A stretch of 64,000 nt of DNA, from assembly GCF_964030925.1 (NCBI RefSeq), contig NZ_OZ034992.1:1798001-1862000 (forward strand), in the 5' to 3' direction. The notes beneath the pieces are model-generated. The model was not told the origin of the DNA. It worked only from the letters and a program-made list of their open reading frames with translations, and ran no database searches. The stretch comes from Spiroplasma_E sp902809815. Its GTDB lineage: Bacteria; Bacillota_I; Bacilli_A; Mycoplasmatales; VBWQ01. The position numbers were made by a program, and so were the translations under genes. Shown here in pieces: positions 1 through 9,665 of this stretch (its first letter is position 1; every line of letters begins with the position of its first letter).

Positions 1-412
1 AGTTATTTTTAGTTTGTTTTAATCCTTGAATATTGTGTTCTTTCATAATTTTTCGCATTTGTTTTATTGATAATTCTATATTTAAAATGATATTTTTTTC
101 TTGTTTTAATCACTCTTTAAAAGCTGAAAAAATTCTTAAATATCCATAAATTCTGCCTTTTCTTGTAGAATGAAATTCGATTAAAAGTTGGCATATTTTT
201 TGATATTTATGATTGCATTTAATAATATGATTTTCTTCTTTTTTAATAGGTTTTTGTTTATTTTTTAAAAAGTAATATGTTGATCTGTTTAATTGAAGAT
301 ATTGACATAGGTTTCTAATTGAATATTGATTTTTACAATCATCAATAATTTTAATTTTTTCTTTGATATTTAATTTGTTAATTACTAATGCTATTTGTTT
401 AATTTTATCCAT
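1..412 (-). CDS. IS3-family-like transposase (partial)
   Basis: N-terminal part of a 325-residue transposase that is complete in the other three copies. It starts at ATG 412 behind the ribosome site aaagga. The visible part has a helix-turn-helix like the start of IS3 OrfB proteins (LCQYLQLNRSTYY) and the HTH_21-like stretch that follows it. A TGA is read as Trp. The DDE catalytic part lies outside the window. Confidence 0.85.
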
Positions 413-535
413 TAATAAAAATCCTTTCAGGTTAAAATTAGTGTTAATTATATAACACAATTGTTTTTAGAATACATTCAGGTTTTTTAAATTAATGGTC
501 TAGTAAAAAGGGCTAAGTGGCAAGTGGCAAGTGGC
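1..535 (-). mobile_element. IS3-like insertion sequence, copy 1 (cut by window edge)
   Basis: This is the 5' part of an IS3-family-like element whose full copies lie at 5.4, 39.9 and 41.7 kb. Its outer end (about 511-535) carries three tandem 7-bp units (gccactt on the element's own strand) followed by the terminal repeat half. The element interrupts the octapeptide-repeat gene at about 535. That gene reads into the IS and stops at 513-515. Confidence 0.9.
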
Positions 536-1448
536 ATGCTTGAATCTGATGTTCTGTAAAAACTGAAATTTGATCTTTTGTTAAGGACTGAATTTGTCAT
601 GGCATAAATGATGGAATTTGAATAAATGTAAAATATGGAATTTGTGTAACATTAAATGACCTAATTTGTATAGGTGTCAATGCTTGAATCTGAATAGGAG
701 TAAACGCCTTGATTTGATTTTCTGTAAATGATACAACTTGTTCTCTTGTCAATGACTGAATTTGTGATAACGTAAAAGATTGAATTTGTTCTGCTGTAAA
801 TGATACAACTTGTTCAATTATTGATGAATTATTTTTTTGTTTATTAAAAGTTGAAATTATTTTTCTTCCAAAAAATTTACGCTGCTCTAATGTAAAAATT
901 TGTTTTTGTTCTGGCGTAAATGATGCAATCTGTTTTTCTGTAAATTCTGGTATTTGTTCTTTTGTAAAAGCAGAAATTTGTAACGGTGTAAACGCAGGGA
1001 TTTGTTCGATTGTAAAAAGAGGAATTTGTTCTGGCGTAAATACAGAAATTTGCAACGGTGTAAATGCAAGGATTTGTTCTGGTGTAAAAATTGGGATTTG
1101 TTCATATGTTAAATACGGAATTTGTTCTGGGGTAAATGATGCAATCTGTTTTTTTGTAAATGACTGAATTTGTCATAATCAAAATCATTGAATTTGTTTG
1201 GGTCTAAACGATTTAATTTGTTCTGCTGTAAAAAGTGGTATTTGCTCTGGTAGCAATGATTGAATTTGATATTTAGATAAAGCTTTTATTTCATGATCTG
1301 TTAAAATTGATATTTTTATTGAAGGTATTATTGAAATCATTGTTGTATTAGATTCTACTTGTAAAGTCTTAAAAATTGAAATATTACTATTAATGATAGG
1401 TTCTTCTTGTAAAAGAGGTTTAACAATCAATGAATAATTATTAGGCAT
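513..1448 (-). CDS. Octapeptide-repeat protein, C-terminus cut by IS
   Basis: A 311-residue reading frame with TGA as Trp. After about 48 unique residues the protein is almost wholly an eight-residue repeat of the form QIxxFTxE (for example QIPAFTPL, QISAFTKE, QIPEFTEK), about thirty units, broken once by a Lys/Asn-rich spacer. Ile/Gln, Phe and Thr recur at fixed positions, which would suit a solenoid or beta-helix-like fold. No signal peptide or membrane segment is visible. The start at 1448 is supported by the ribosome site ggaaagg. The IS at 1-535 removes the natural C-terminus, so the last residues and the TAG stop come from the IS. I do not recognise a specific family. Confidence 0.75.
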
Positions 1449-1471
1449 GTGCTTTTCCTTTCCAAATAAAA

Positions 1472-1502
1472 ACCCATTTACTTTAAAATAAAGTAAATAG
1501 GT
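1472..1502 (-). promoter_or_regulatory. Leader hairpin shared with the gene at 48866
   Basis: An inverted repeat (cccatttacttt / aaagtaaatagg) lies 25 bp upstream of the start codon of the repeat protein. Almost the same sequence, loop and flank (aaaacttatat) lie 26 bp upstream of the unrelated minus-strand gene starting at 48866. A terminator of an upstream transcript or a shared regulatory leader are both possible. Confidence 0.5.
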
Positions 1503-1606
1503 CAAAAACTTATATTTATATTTTAATATTTTTCTCTATCTATTAAGTGAATCTTACATTATTTTAAGAATATTATTATAAATATTATTTATAAGCAATT
1601 TTAATT

Positions 1607-2287
1607 TTAATGTTCATCAATAACAACAATTATTTTTTGACTAACATTGTTAATTTTAATAAAATCATTAATTTTTTGTGAATTAATTCGTTTGGCATTA
1701 CACAATGCTCAACCAATAGAACGTATTAGATAAAAATTTGTTGTTAATAACAATGTCTTAATTAATGCAAATAGTAAATTAAAATTAGTATTTTCTTTAA
1801 ACATTAATTGTGATTGAATTGCTATTCTTTGAATTCAAAAATTACTATCATTTATTAACTTAAATAAATATTGATCTCTAACACTAATATTATTGTTGCT
1901 AAATATAAGAACACCAATAATATTATCAAAATAATCAGTAGTATCTCATCAAATATTATGTTTAATTATCGATAAAAGCCAATCTAAGTCATTAAAACTT
2001 AAGTTTTTCTTTCATCAAAGATTTAAAAATTCCATTGCTGTATATTGAAATTCACGATTTTTTTGTAAATATAATGTTTCAAATAACTGTTTTTTATTTA
2101 CTAACGATAAATTTTTATTTCATTTATTTAAAAATAATTTTACTAATGGTTTTCGTTTACTAGTTAAAATTCCATAAAATTCAAAATTATTGATTAAAAA
2201 TTTTTCTTGTTTAATTTTAGTATTGATATTAGCATTATTAATAAAAATTGTCGTTAATATTTTTATTTCTTCATTAAATTTTTCCAT
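1607..2287 (-). CDS. AlkD-like DNA alkylation repair protein
   Basis: 226 residues, all-helical in character, matching the HEAT-repeat DNA alkylation repair family (AlkC/AlkD). Members excise positively charged alkylated purines such as 3- and 7-methylpurines. The key signs are the motif WWDTTD at residues 113-118, which holds the conserved Trp-Asp pair of the active groove, and SNFWIQRIAI (about 148-157) followed by IRSIGWAL (about 188-195) with another conserved Trp. Length is near the family norm. Start ATG 2287 follows the ribosome site agaaagg. Function is inferred from motifs only. Confidence 0.8.
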
Positions 2288-2315
2288 ATATACCTTTCTA
2301 TCTATATAAAATATT

Positions 2316-3032
2316 TTATCTTAAAAATATTGAAGGGAAAGTACTCATTAAAATAATCATTATTATTGCTAAACAACTAAATATGCATAATCTAAGAATA
2401 TGACGAAAATGTTTTTTATTTAAATAATTAATTGTTTGATTTAAATACATTAAATTTCATTTATTAATTGGCAATTGATAATAATCCAAAATAGCGATTA
2501 AAATTGCATGTCGTTTAAATGATTTACATTTTTTATAGTATTTAATATGGAATGAAATTTCATTTCAATGCTTAAAACTAAAAATATTATTAAGATCCAT
2601 TAGTTCCGAAACAATTTCTTCGGGTGTAAAATCAGCATTTGCTGCATAAAAAGATTTGAATTGCTTATTTTGTTTAATTCAATATTTAATCTCATAAATA
2701 ATCATAAATAATGCAATTACTAATACCATTACCACTGTTAAATCTTTAAATATATTTACCACATACAATAATTTTCGAAGTTCAAAACTAATTTTTTGAT
2801 CAGTTTTATCAATAACAGTTAATAATATTGAAAGAATTATTGAAAATATTGATAAAAACAATGCTAATATATCCATAATTCTAATTTTTTGTGTACATTT
2901 TAATTTAATATATTTAAATAAATCTTTAACAACAATATTAACATCAATTGTTAATGTTAAATTTTGTATATTTGTTTGTATTTCTTCATACCTAGCTTCT
3001 TCTAACTTTTCTTCATCATCATCAAAAAACAT
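2316..3032 (-). CDS. Hypothetical membrane protein
   Basis: 238 residues. The N-terminus is acidic (FFDDDEEKLEEARYEE). Hydrophobic segments lie at about 55-75 and 90-112, and a third near the C-terminus (ILRLCIFSCLAIMIIILM). The stretch between is soluble and Trp/Lys/Tyr-rich. One TGA is read as Trp. The ribosome site is gagggaaa before ATG 3032. No family recognised. It is separated from the downstream AlkD-like gene by only 28 bp, so the two are probably co-transcribed. Confidence 0.6.
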
Positions 3033-3084
3033 AGTTTTCCCTCCATCCTATATCATAATTTTAACATTATCCGTAACTAAAACT

Positions 3085-3119
3085 AAAAAAATGAACAACT
3101 CAAAAAGTTGCTCATTTTT
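3085..3119 (-). terminator. Rho-independent terminator of the PTS gene
   Basis: Hairpin with arms aaatgagcaact / agttgttcattt followed by a T run on the minus strand, 17 bp beyond the stop codon of the PTS permease gene. Confidence 0.8.
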
Positions 3120-3135
3120 ATATTTTAGTAATAGT

Positions 3136-5193
3136 TTATTTTGGAGTTCAAGTTTTTAATAAATCATTTTTAATATTACCTACTTGTGGCCCATAAATTA
3201 CTTGAATAGCTGTACCTTTTTTAAAGATACCAACTGCACCAGTTGATTTTAAAATATTATCATCAACTTTAGTTTCATCAAAAACTGTAACACGCAATCT
3301 TGTAGCACAATTGTCTAATAATTTAATATTACTTTGTCCACCAAGACCTTTAAAAATATTTTCTAACATATCATTATTTTTATCTTTATTAGTATCAGGT
3401 GTTAATGTTTGTTTCTTTGTCATTTCTGCTTGTAAAGTTTTATGAATAGACTCTGCACCATCAAGATAAGTAATTTCAACTTTATTGGCAATTACTTTAA
3501 TATTTTTAGTTCCACTTAATCTTAATAAAGCTTTTGAATAAATATTTGCATCTTTTAAAGTTGCAACTAATACTTTATCTTTAGCGTTAACATCAATAAT
3601 ATTTAATGCTCCACCAAGTCCAAGTAATAAATTTTCTACTTTTGTTCTACCTTTTTTTGAAGACTTATCTAAAGAACTTTCAACACTTTGTAAAGCTAAG
3701 TTGGTTGCTAATTCTCCTTCTTCACGACCTAAAGTTTTGTAATTTCTTCACTTAATAATGTAATAGAACCCAAAGAAATAAGCAGGTGCCATAATTAATC
3801 CAGTAGCAAATACTCAATAGAAGCCTGTTTCTTTACCAAGAATACTTGGTAATATTCCAAAGAAAGAAAAGTCAATAAATCCAGCAGCAAAACCTTGACC
3901 AACAACTATATTTAATAAATACGCCATCATAAAACTAATTCCTGCCATAAATGCATGGAAAACAAAACATAATGGTGCTACAAATAAGAATGAAAACAAC
4001 AATGGTTCTGTAACTCCTGTTAAGAAAGAAGTTAGAGCAGCAGATCCTAAAATACCACCAACCATTTTTTTATTTTCTGGTCGTGCTAACATTCACATAG
4101 CAAGCGCTGCAAATGGATAACCATATTGCATATATGCAAATCGCCCACTCATAAACATTGTTCCTGGTGTTTGATTCATGTGTCCTACTGCATTAGAAGC
4201 AAATTGTCCAAAGAAAATATTGTACGCTCCTACAAATGTGTCAGATCCATTAGTTCACGTACCACCAATTCCAGTATATCAGAAAGGTGCATATTGAACG
4301 TGATGCAATCCTGTTGGTATTAATAAACGTTCAGTAATTCCAAAAAACATTGCAATAAATGCTCCACCAACTGTTGGATGAAAATTATCACCAGTTAACT
4401 GTCCAACAGTAAGTTGACCTGTATTCATACCAGCTGCTAAGCCATTACCAATTTCTCTAAAAGCAATTAATAACATTGGTCAAATAAAGAAAAAAGCTAA
4501 TCCCATTCCTATTCCAACAAAAACAGCTAAAATTGGCACAAAACGTTCACCACCAAAAAAAGCTAATACTCTTGGCATACGAATATTGTATGAATGATTA
4601 TGAACAACTGATACTAATCAACCAACAAGAATGCCACCTAAAACTGAAGTATCAAACGTAGGAAATAATCCTAAGACAGAAGAAAATAAACCAGAAGATT
4701 TACCACTTTCTGGAGTAATCTTTGCACCTTCACCTAAACCTCATGGATCAAATCCCAACATTCCTGTTTTAGGATTTCAAAAAAACATGCCACTAATAAC
4801 TGAAGTCATAACAATAAAAGTAATAAATCCAGAAAGAGCAGCTACACCTTTACTAGCTTTTGCAAAACCAAAAGCAATAGAAATAGCAAAAATCAATCCT
4901 AAATTAGCAAAAACAACGTTTCCAGCTGATTGCATAATTGAAAAAATATTAATAATACCAACAAGACTATCATGATTAGGTAATTGCTTTAAAGCACTAG
5001 CAACTCCACCACCAATTCCTAACAATAAGCCAGCTATTGGTAATGTGGCTATTGGTAAAACAATGGCTCTTGATAAGTTTTGCATTTTGCCAAACATTTT
5101 GCCACCTAATTTATTGAAAGTTCCTTTAAAAGTAAAACTAGGATTTTTCTTATCCTCAGGAGTTGTTTGTTTACTATGAAAAAATTTACTCAT
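3136..5193 (-). CDS. PTS glucose/N-acetylglucosamine-family EIICB permease
   Basis: 685 residues when TGA is read as Trp. The enzyme imports and phosphorylates a hexose at the membrane. The EIIC domain (about 30-460) shows GITERLLIPTGLHHVQY and GVTEPLLFSFLFVAP, typical of the Glc/GlcNAc family. Two EIIB-like domains follow. The first (about 510-585) lacks the phosphorylatable Cys. The second has it in DNCATRLRV (Cys629). No EIIA domain is fused, so a separate EIIA would be needed. The ribosome site is ggaggtgag before ATG 5193. Sugar specificity (glucose or GlcNAc) cannot be decided from the sequence. Confidence 0.85.
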
Positions 5194-5217
5194 TTTCTCA
5201 CCTCCATTCTATATTGT

Positions 5218-5250
5218 TCTATACAGATGAGAATTTTATTCTATACAGAT
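5218..5250 (-). promoter_or_regulatory. Tandem operator-like repeats upstream of the PTS gene
   Basis: Two identical 11-12 bp copies of ttctatacagat (atctgtatagaa on the coding strand) lie 21 bp apart, two helical turns, at 25-57 bp upstream of the PTS start codon. The core GTATAGA resembles sites of GntR-type sugar regulators such as NagR or TreR. This is an inference from pattern and position. Confidence 0.5.
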
Positions 5251-5412
5251 AAAAATATTATATATATATATATTATATATATATAATAGTAAAAACAACA
5301 ATAAAATAAATAAAAACGATTTTTTTACTACTATAATAGTAATTTCGGAGAAATTTTATAATATATATAGCTATTATCAATAACTACTATAAATTTTAAT
5401 AATATACTGTAA
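5251..5412. other. AT-rich intergenic region with alternating TA tract
   Basis: No gene is seen. It holds a tatatata tract (about 5262-5288) and the probable promoter of the PTS gene. The IS3-like copy 2 starts at its right edge. Confidence 0.5.
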
Positions 5413-6578
5413 TGCCACTTGCCACTTGCCACTTAGCCCTTTTTACTAGACCATTAATTTAAAAAACCTGAATGTATTCTAAAAACAATTGTGTTATATA
5501 ATTAACACTAATTTTAACCTGAAAGGATTTTTATTAATGGATAAAATTAAACAAATAGCATTAGTAATTAACAAATTAAATATCAAAGAAAAAATTAAAA
5601 TTATTGATGATTGTAAAAATCAATATTCAATTAGAAACCTATGTCAATATCTTCAATTAAACAGATCAACATATTACTTTTTAAAAAATAAACAAAAACC
5701 TATTAAAAAAGAAGAAAATCATATTATTAAATGCAATCATAAATATCAAAAAATATGCCAACTTTTAATCGAATTTCATTCTACAAGAAAAGGCAGAATT
5801 TATGGATATTTAAGAATTTTTTCAGCTTTTAAAGAGTGATTAAAACAAGAAAAAAATATCATTTTAAATATAGAATTATCAATAAAACAAATGCGAAAAA
5901 TTATGAAAGAACACAATATTCAAGGATTAAAACAAACTAAAAATAACTATCCTAAAAACAAAAAAAATCCAAATAAGTGAATACCTACAATGGATAAAGT
6001 AAACAAAGATTATAAAAGTACAACCTCTTCAAATCAAATTTGATCAATGGACACTAAACAAATAAATACTAAAGAAGGATGATTATATCTTTTTGTAATT
6101 ATTGATTTTTATTCAAATAATGTTGTTAGTTATAATATTGCTCCTAATAAATCATATCAGGATTTAATTCTTCCTGCTCTTGAAAAAATCAACAAACAAT
6201 TTTCTTGAAATCAAGTAAAAAATGTTATTTTACATTCAGATAACGCCAACGAATTTTATTGTCAGGATATCACAAAATGAGCAGAGGATAAACAAATAAT
6301 TTTAAGCAAAAAACAACCTTATGATATTGGTGGTAATGTATTATCTGAAAACTGATTTTCTCATTTATCTCAAGAATGACTACCTAAAGGATCAAATCAA
6401 TATTTATCCATCAATGAAGCTATAAATGATGTAAATCAATATGTTATGTTTTATAATTATGAAAGAATACATTCTAAATTTCTAAAACCACCAATTTTAC
6501 AAATTAAAATTTAGAATTTTATATCAAAAATGGTCCAGTAATTAAGGGCCAACCACCGTAATTAAGGGCCAACCACCA
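5413..6578 (+). mobile_element. IS3-like insertion sequence, copy 2
   Basis: Complete element. The left end has three gccactt units followed by agccctttttactagacca. The right end, tggtccagtaattaagggcc, is the imperfect inverted match. The right end is lengthened here by a second tandem copy of gtaattaagggccaaccacc. It differs from copies 3 and 4 at two internal sites (near 5984 and 6390). It separates the PTS gene from the ATP synthase operon without breaking a gene. Confidence 0.9.
5537..6514 (+). CDS. IS3-family-like transposase
   Basis: 325 residues, one reading frame with TGA as Trp. An N-terminal HTH (about 23-42) resembles OrfB starts. A rve-type DDE integrase core follows: Asp in SMDTKQ, Asp in LHSDNANEF and Glu in LSENWFSHL. 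The start at ATG 5537 sits 10 bp after aaagga. An upstream in-frame extension lacks a ribosome site. No separate OrfA is visible, which is unusual for IS3 members. Confidence 0.9.
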
Positions 6579-6583
6579 ATTAA

Positions 6584-6620
6584 AAAAATAGTAAGTATTT
6601 TAAAACACTTACTATTTTTA
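6584..6620 (-). terminator. Terminator of the ATP synthase operon
   Basis: Hairpin with arms aatagtaagt / acttactatt and T runs on both sides, 19 bp beyond the last gene of the operon. It can work in both directions. Confidence 0.8.
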
Positions 6621-6638
6621 TTTTTTTAATTTTAAGTA

Positions 6639-6869
6639 TTAATTTAAATTAAACCAAATATCTAAACCAATAAATTTAATAATTAACGTACCAATACAAT
6701 AAGTAAAAACTAAAGTTGTTAACATATATAAAATTCATGATTCTTTTATTCTTTTATGATCAAGAAATTTATTAAAAGGAATTGCTTTTACAGCAAATCC
6801 GCTAGCAATAAAACTAAAAAGATAAATACTTATTTCAATTATTCATTTTATTAAATGTGAATCATGCAT
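6639..6869 (-). CDS. DUF1146-type membrane protein (YwzB-like)
   Basis: 76 residues with two hydrophobic helices (about 8-25 and 45-68) joined by a basic loop containing KAIPFNKFLDHKR. Small DUF1146 proteins commonly follow atpC in Firmicutes. Position, length and the loop motif agree. Its start lies 5 bp downstream of the atpC stop, so it is the last gene of the atp operon. Function unknown. Confidence 0.75.
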
Positions 6870-6874
6870 ATTTA

Positions 6875-7192
6875 TTAACCTCCACTAACCCTTTTAATAC
6901 GCTCATCAAATACCTTTGTTTCTTGCTCTTTTAAAATTGATGTATATTCAACTTTATCACTAATAATACGAACCATATGTAAATCAGTTACCAAAAGTCC
7001 ACCAGAAATCGTTAAATTACGAATTTTTTCTTTAATTTTAAATGACATTTTCGATATTTGAATATTAGCAATCAAAGGTGTATGCCATTCAAGAATACCA
7101 ACATAGCCTTCAGTTGTTTTAACATTAACTCACTGTACTTCTCCATAGAAAAAAATACCATCAGGAGTAATAATTTTAAGATTTAATGCCAT
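6875..7192 (-). CDS. atpC: ATP synthase epsilon subunit
   Basis: 105 residues. It has the N-terminal beta-sandwich of F1 epsilon (ITPDGIFFYGEVQWV, then GYVGILEWHTPLIANI). The chain ends soon after the sandwich with ILKEQETKVFDERIKRVSGG, so the usual C-terminal two-helix inhibitory domain is reduced to about one short helix. It lies 14 bp after atpD. TGA codons are read as Trp. Confidence 0.9.
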
Positions 7193-7206
7193 ACTATCAC
7201 CTTCAA

Positions 7207-8769
7207 TTATCTCAATTTCTTTGCCTTTTCAATTGCTTGTTCAATAGTTCCTACATATAAAAACGCTTGCTCTGGTAAATCATCACATTCACCATCTAAA
7301 ATTTGTTTAAAACTATTAACAGTTTGACTAATCGGAATATAAATACCATTTAAACCCGAAAATTTTTCAGCAACATGAAATGGTTGTGAACAAAAATTAC
7401 GAATTCTTCTTGCTCTAGCTACTATTTTTTTATCTTCTTCACTCAACTCATCCATTCCTAAAATACCAATGATTGGTTCTAATTCAGAAAAACGTTGAAT
7501 TGTTTCAATAACTCTTTGCGCAACATCATAATGCTCCTGACCAACAATAGCAGGATCTAACATTCTTGATGAAGATTGTAAAGGATGAACAGCAGGATAA
7601 AGCCCTAAAGCAGCAATATTACGATCTAAAACAATTTTGGCATCCAAGTGAGTAAATGTTGTCGCAGGAGCTGGATCAGTTAAATCATCAGCTGGTACAT
7701 ATACTGCTTGTACAGATGTAATAGAACCACGTGTTGTTGATACAATACGTTCTTGTAAAGCACCCATTTCTGTCGATAATGTTGGTTGGTACCCTACTGC
7801 TGAAGGCATTCTTCCTAATAAAGCTGATATTTCACTACCAGCTTGTGTAAAACGAAATATATTATCAATAAATAATAATACATCTTGTTGTTTTTCATCA
7901 CGGAAGTATTCAGCAATTGTTAAACCAGTTAATGCAACACGCATTCTAGCACCTGGTGGTTCTGACATTTGACCAAACACTAAAGCAGTTTTACTAATAA
8001 CACCTGACTCTTGCATTTCATAATATAAATCATTACCCTCACGTGTTCTTTCGCCAACTCCTGAAAAGACAGAAATACCACCATGTTCTTTAGCTATGTT
8101 ATTAATTAATTCTTGAATTAAAACTGTTTTACCAACTCCAGCTCCACCGAATAAACCAATTTTTCCACCTTTAGCATAAGGTGCTAATAAATCAATAACT
8201 TTAATTCCTGTTTCTAAAATTTCAGATTTTGATTGTAATTCATCAAAACTAGGAGGTGTACGATGAATAGGATATTTTAATTTAGTTTTAAGTTCTTTAC
8301 CATCATCAATGACTTCACCCAATACATTAAAAAGTCTACCCAAAACTTCTTCACCAACAGGAACACTAATTGGTATTCCTAAATCAACTGCTTCAAGACC
8401 ACGTAGTAATCCTTCGGTTGGACCCATTGAAATACAACGAACACTATCATCACCAATATGTTTTGCAACTTCAACAATTAATTTTTGACCATTATTATCA
8501 ATACTAATAGCATTATTTAAATTAGGTAAACTATTATCATTAAAACGAATATCAATAATTGGACCTGAAATTTGAACAATTTTTCCAATATTTCGTTTAG
8601 TTGGTAATTGTTTACTAGTTTTAACACTTTCTTTGCTATTAACTACTTTTTTAGTCACTTTTGCTTTTACTTTAGCAATAACTTTAGTGTTATCTTTTTT
8701 TAAAGAATTTTTATCACTAACATTTTTTTCTTTAATTGTTATAGATTTTTTACTAGTTGCATTTTTCAT
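7207..8769 (-). CDS. atpD: ATP synthase beta subunit with Lys-rich N-terminal extension
   Basis: 520 residues. It is the catalytic F1 subunit. P-loop GGAGVGKT at 208-215, then GERTREGNDLYYEM, the Walker B stretch DVLLFIDNIFRFTQAGSE and ALLGRMPSAVGYQPTL. The beta core starts at about residue 60 (NIGKIVQISGP). The first 58 residues are a Lys/Ser/Val-rich extension absent from most homologues. ATG 8769 is the natural start; no good internal start precedes the core. Confidence 0.97.
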   Translation of the reverse strand: MKNATSKKSITIKEKNVSDKNSLKKDNTKVIAKVKAKVTKKVVNSKESVKTSKQLPTKRNIGKIVQISGPIIDIRFNDNSLPNLNNAISIDNNGQKLIVEVAKHIGDDSVRCISMGPTEGLLRGLEAVDLGIPISVPVGEEVLGRLFNVLGEVIDDGKELKTKLKYPIHRTPPSFDELQSKSEILETGIKVIDLLAPYAKGGKIGLFGGAGVGKTVLIQELINNIAKEHGGISVFSGVGERTREGNDLYYEMQESGVISKTALVFGQMSEPPGARMRVALTGLTIAEYFRDEKQQDVLLFIDNIFRFTQAGSEISALLGRMPSAVGYQPTLSTEMGALQERIVSTTRGSITSVQAVYVPADDLTDPAPATTFTHLDAKIVLDRNIAALGLYPAVHPLQSSSRMLDPAIVGQEHYDVAQRVIETIQRFSELEPIIGILGMDELSEEDKKIVARARRIRNFCSQPFHVAEKFSGLNGIYIPISQTVNSFKQILDGECDDLPEQAFLYVGTIEQAIEKAKKLR

Positions 8770-8786
8770 TTTAGTTTACTCCTTTA

Positions 8787-9638
8787 TTATGATGATTGGG
8801 CATCAGCGCCACCAATAATTTCTGAAATTTCTTGGGTAATAGCACCTTGACGGGCACGATTATAACTTACTAATAATTTATCTTTCATTTCTTTGGCATT
8901 ATTTGAAGCATTTTCCATTGCTAATCTTCGTAATGCTTGCTCTGACACTTGTGATTCTACTAATGCACCATAAACAATGGCACCAACATATAAAGGAATG
9001 GCACTATTAATAACAGTATTAGCGTCTGGTTCAAAATCAGTTTGAATTAAATTACTTTCTTGATTAGTTTTAATAGAAACAATTGGTAATAAATCAATAA
9101 TTGTTGGAATTGTTGTTACCGTATTTACATATTTTGTATATGCAATTTTAATAGCATCAGTTTCTTTATTATTAAACTTAGAAAGTAACAACAAAGATAT
9201 CTCTTGCGACTCATTATATGATGATTGAATGTTAATTTCAGTATAAGATTGCATAATTTTACAATGATGATTAGTAAAGTATGAAACTCCTTTACTACCA
9301 ATAACAACTATTTCATCTTGTGGTTGATATTGTTCTAGTACTAATTTATTTAAATTATTATTAAAACCACCACATAATCCTAAATTAGAATTAAAAACGA
9401 CTCATATTGTTTTATTAATAACTTGATCCTTTGTTTTTAAATAAATTGAATTACTTAATTTAGGTATTAGTTGATTGAATGTATCATAAACTTCAGAATA
9501 ATAAGGTTTAATCATCTCAATTCTTTTACCTACTTTTTTTAATTTAGCTGTTGATACTAGTTGCATTGCTTTAGTAATTTTATAACTAGTATTAACAGAT
9601 TTAATTTTTTGTCTAATTTGTTCCATGCTTTGAGCCAT
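8787..9638 (-). CDS. atpG: ATP synthase gamma subunit
   Basis: 283 residues, the central rotor stalk of F1. It has the N-terminal signature MEQIRQKIKSVNTSYKITKA with MQLVSTAKLKK, the Rossmann-like middle (SNLGLCGGFNNN) and the C-terminal helix ending with SYNRARQGAITQEISEIIGG, the family signature. A TGA-Trp at about residue 79 explains why it appears broken in the standard code. It lies between atpA and atpD. Confidence 0.95.
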
Positions 9639-9665
9639 GATATTTCACCTTACCTTCCTAATACA

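Noticed and set aside
540..1260. Regularly spaced 24-bp DNA repeats that look like a CRISPR or satellite array
   Set aside because: The repeats are coding: they give an uninterrupted octapeptide-repeat protein with TGA as Trp, and there are no unique spacers.
4126..4975. Plus-strand frames of 65 and 114 codons opposite the PTS gene
   Set aside because: They are antisense to a conserved gene, with no ribosome sites and no conserved features.
3148..5193. PTS gene, atpA, atpB, prfA and others appearing as broken genes
   Set aside because: All breaks are TGA codons in frame; under the mollicute code the genes are whole.
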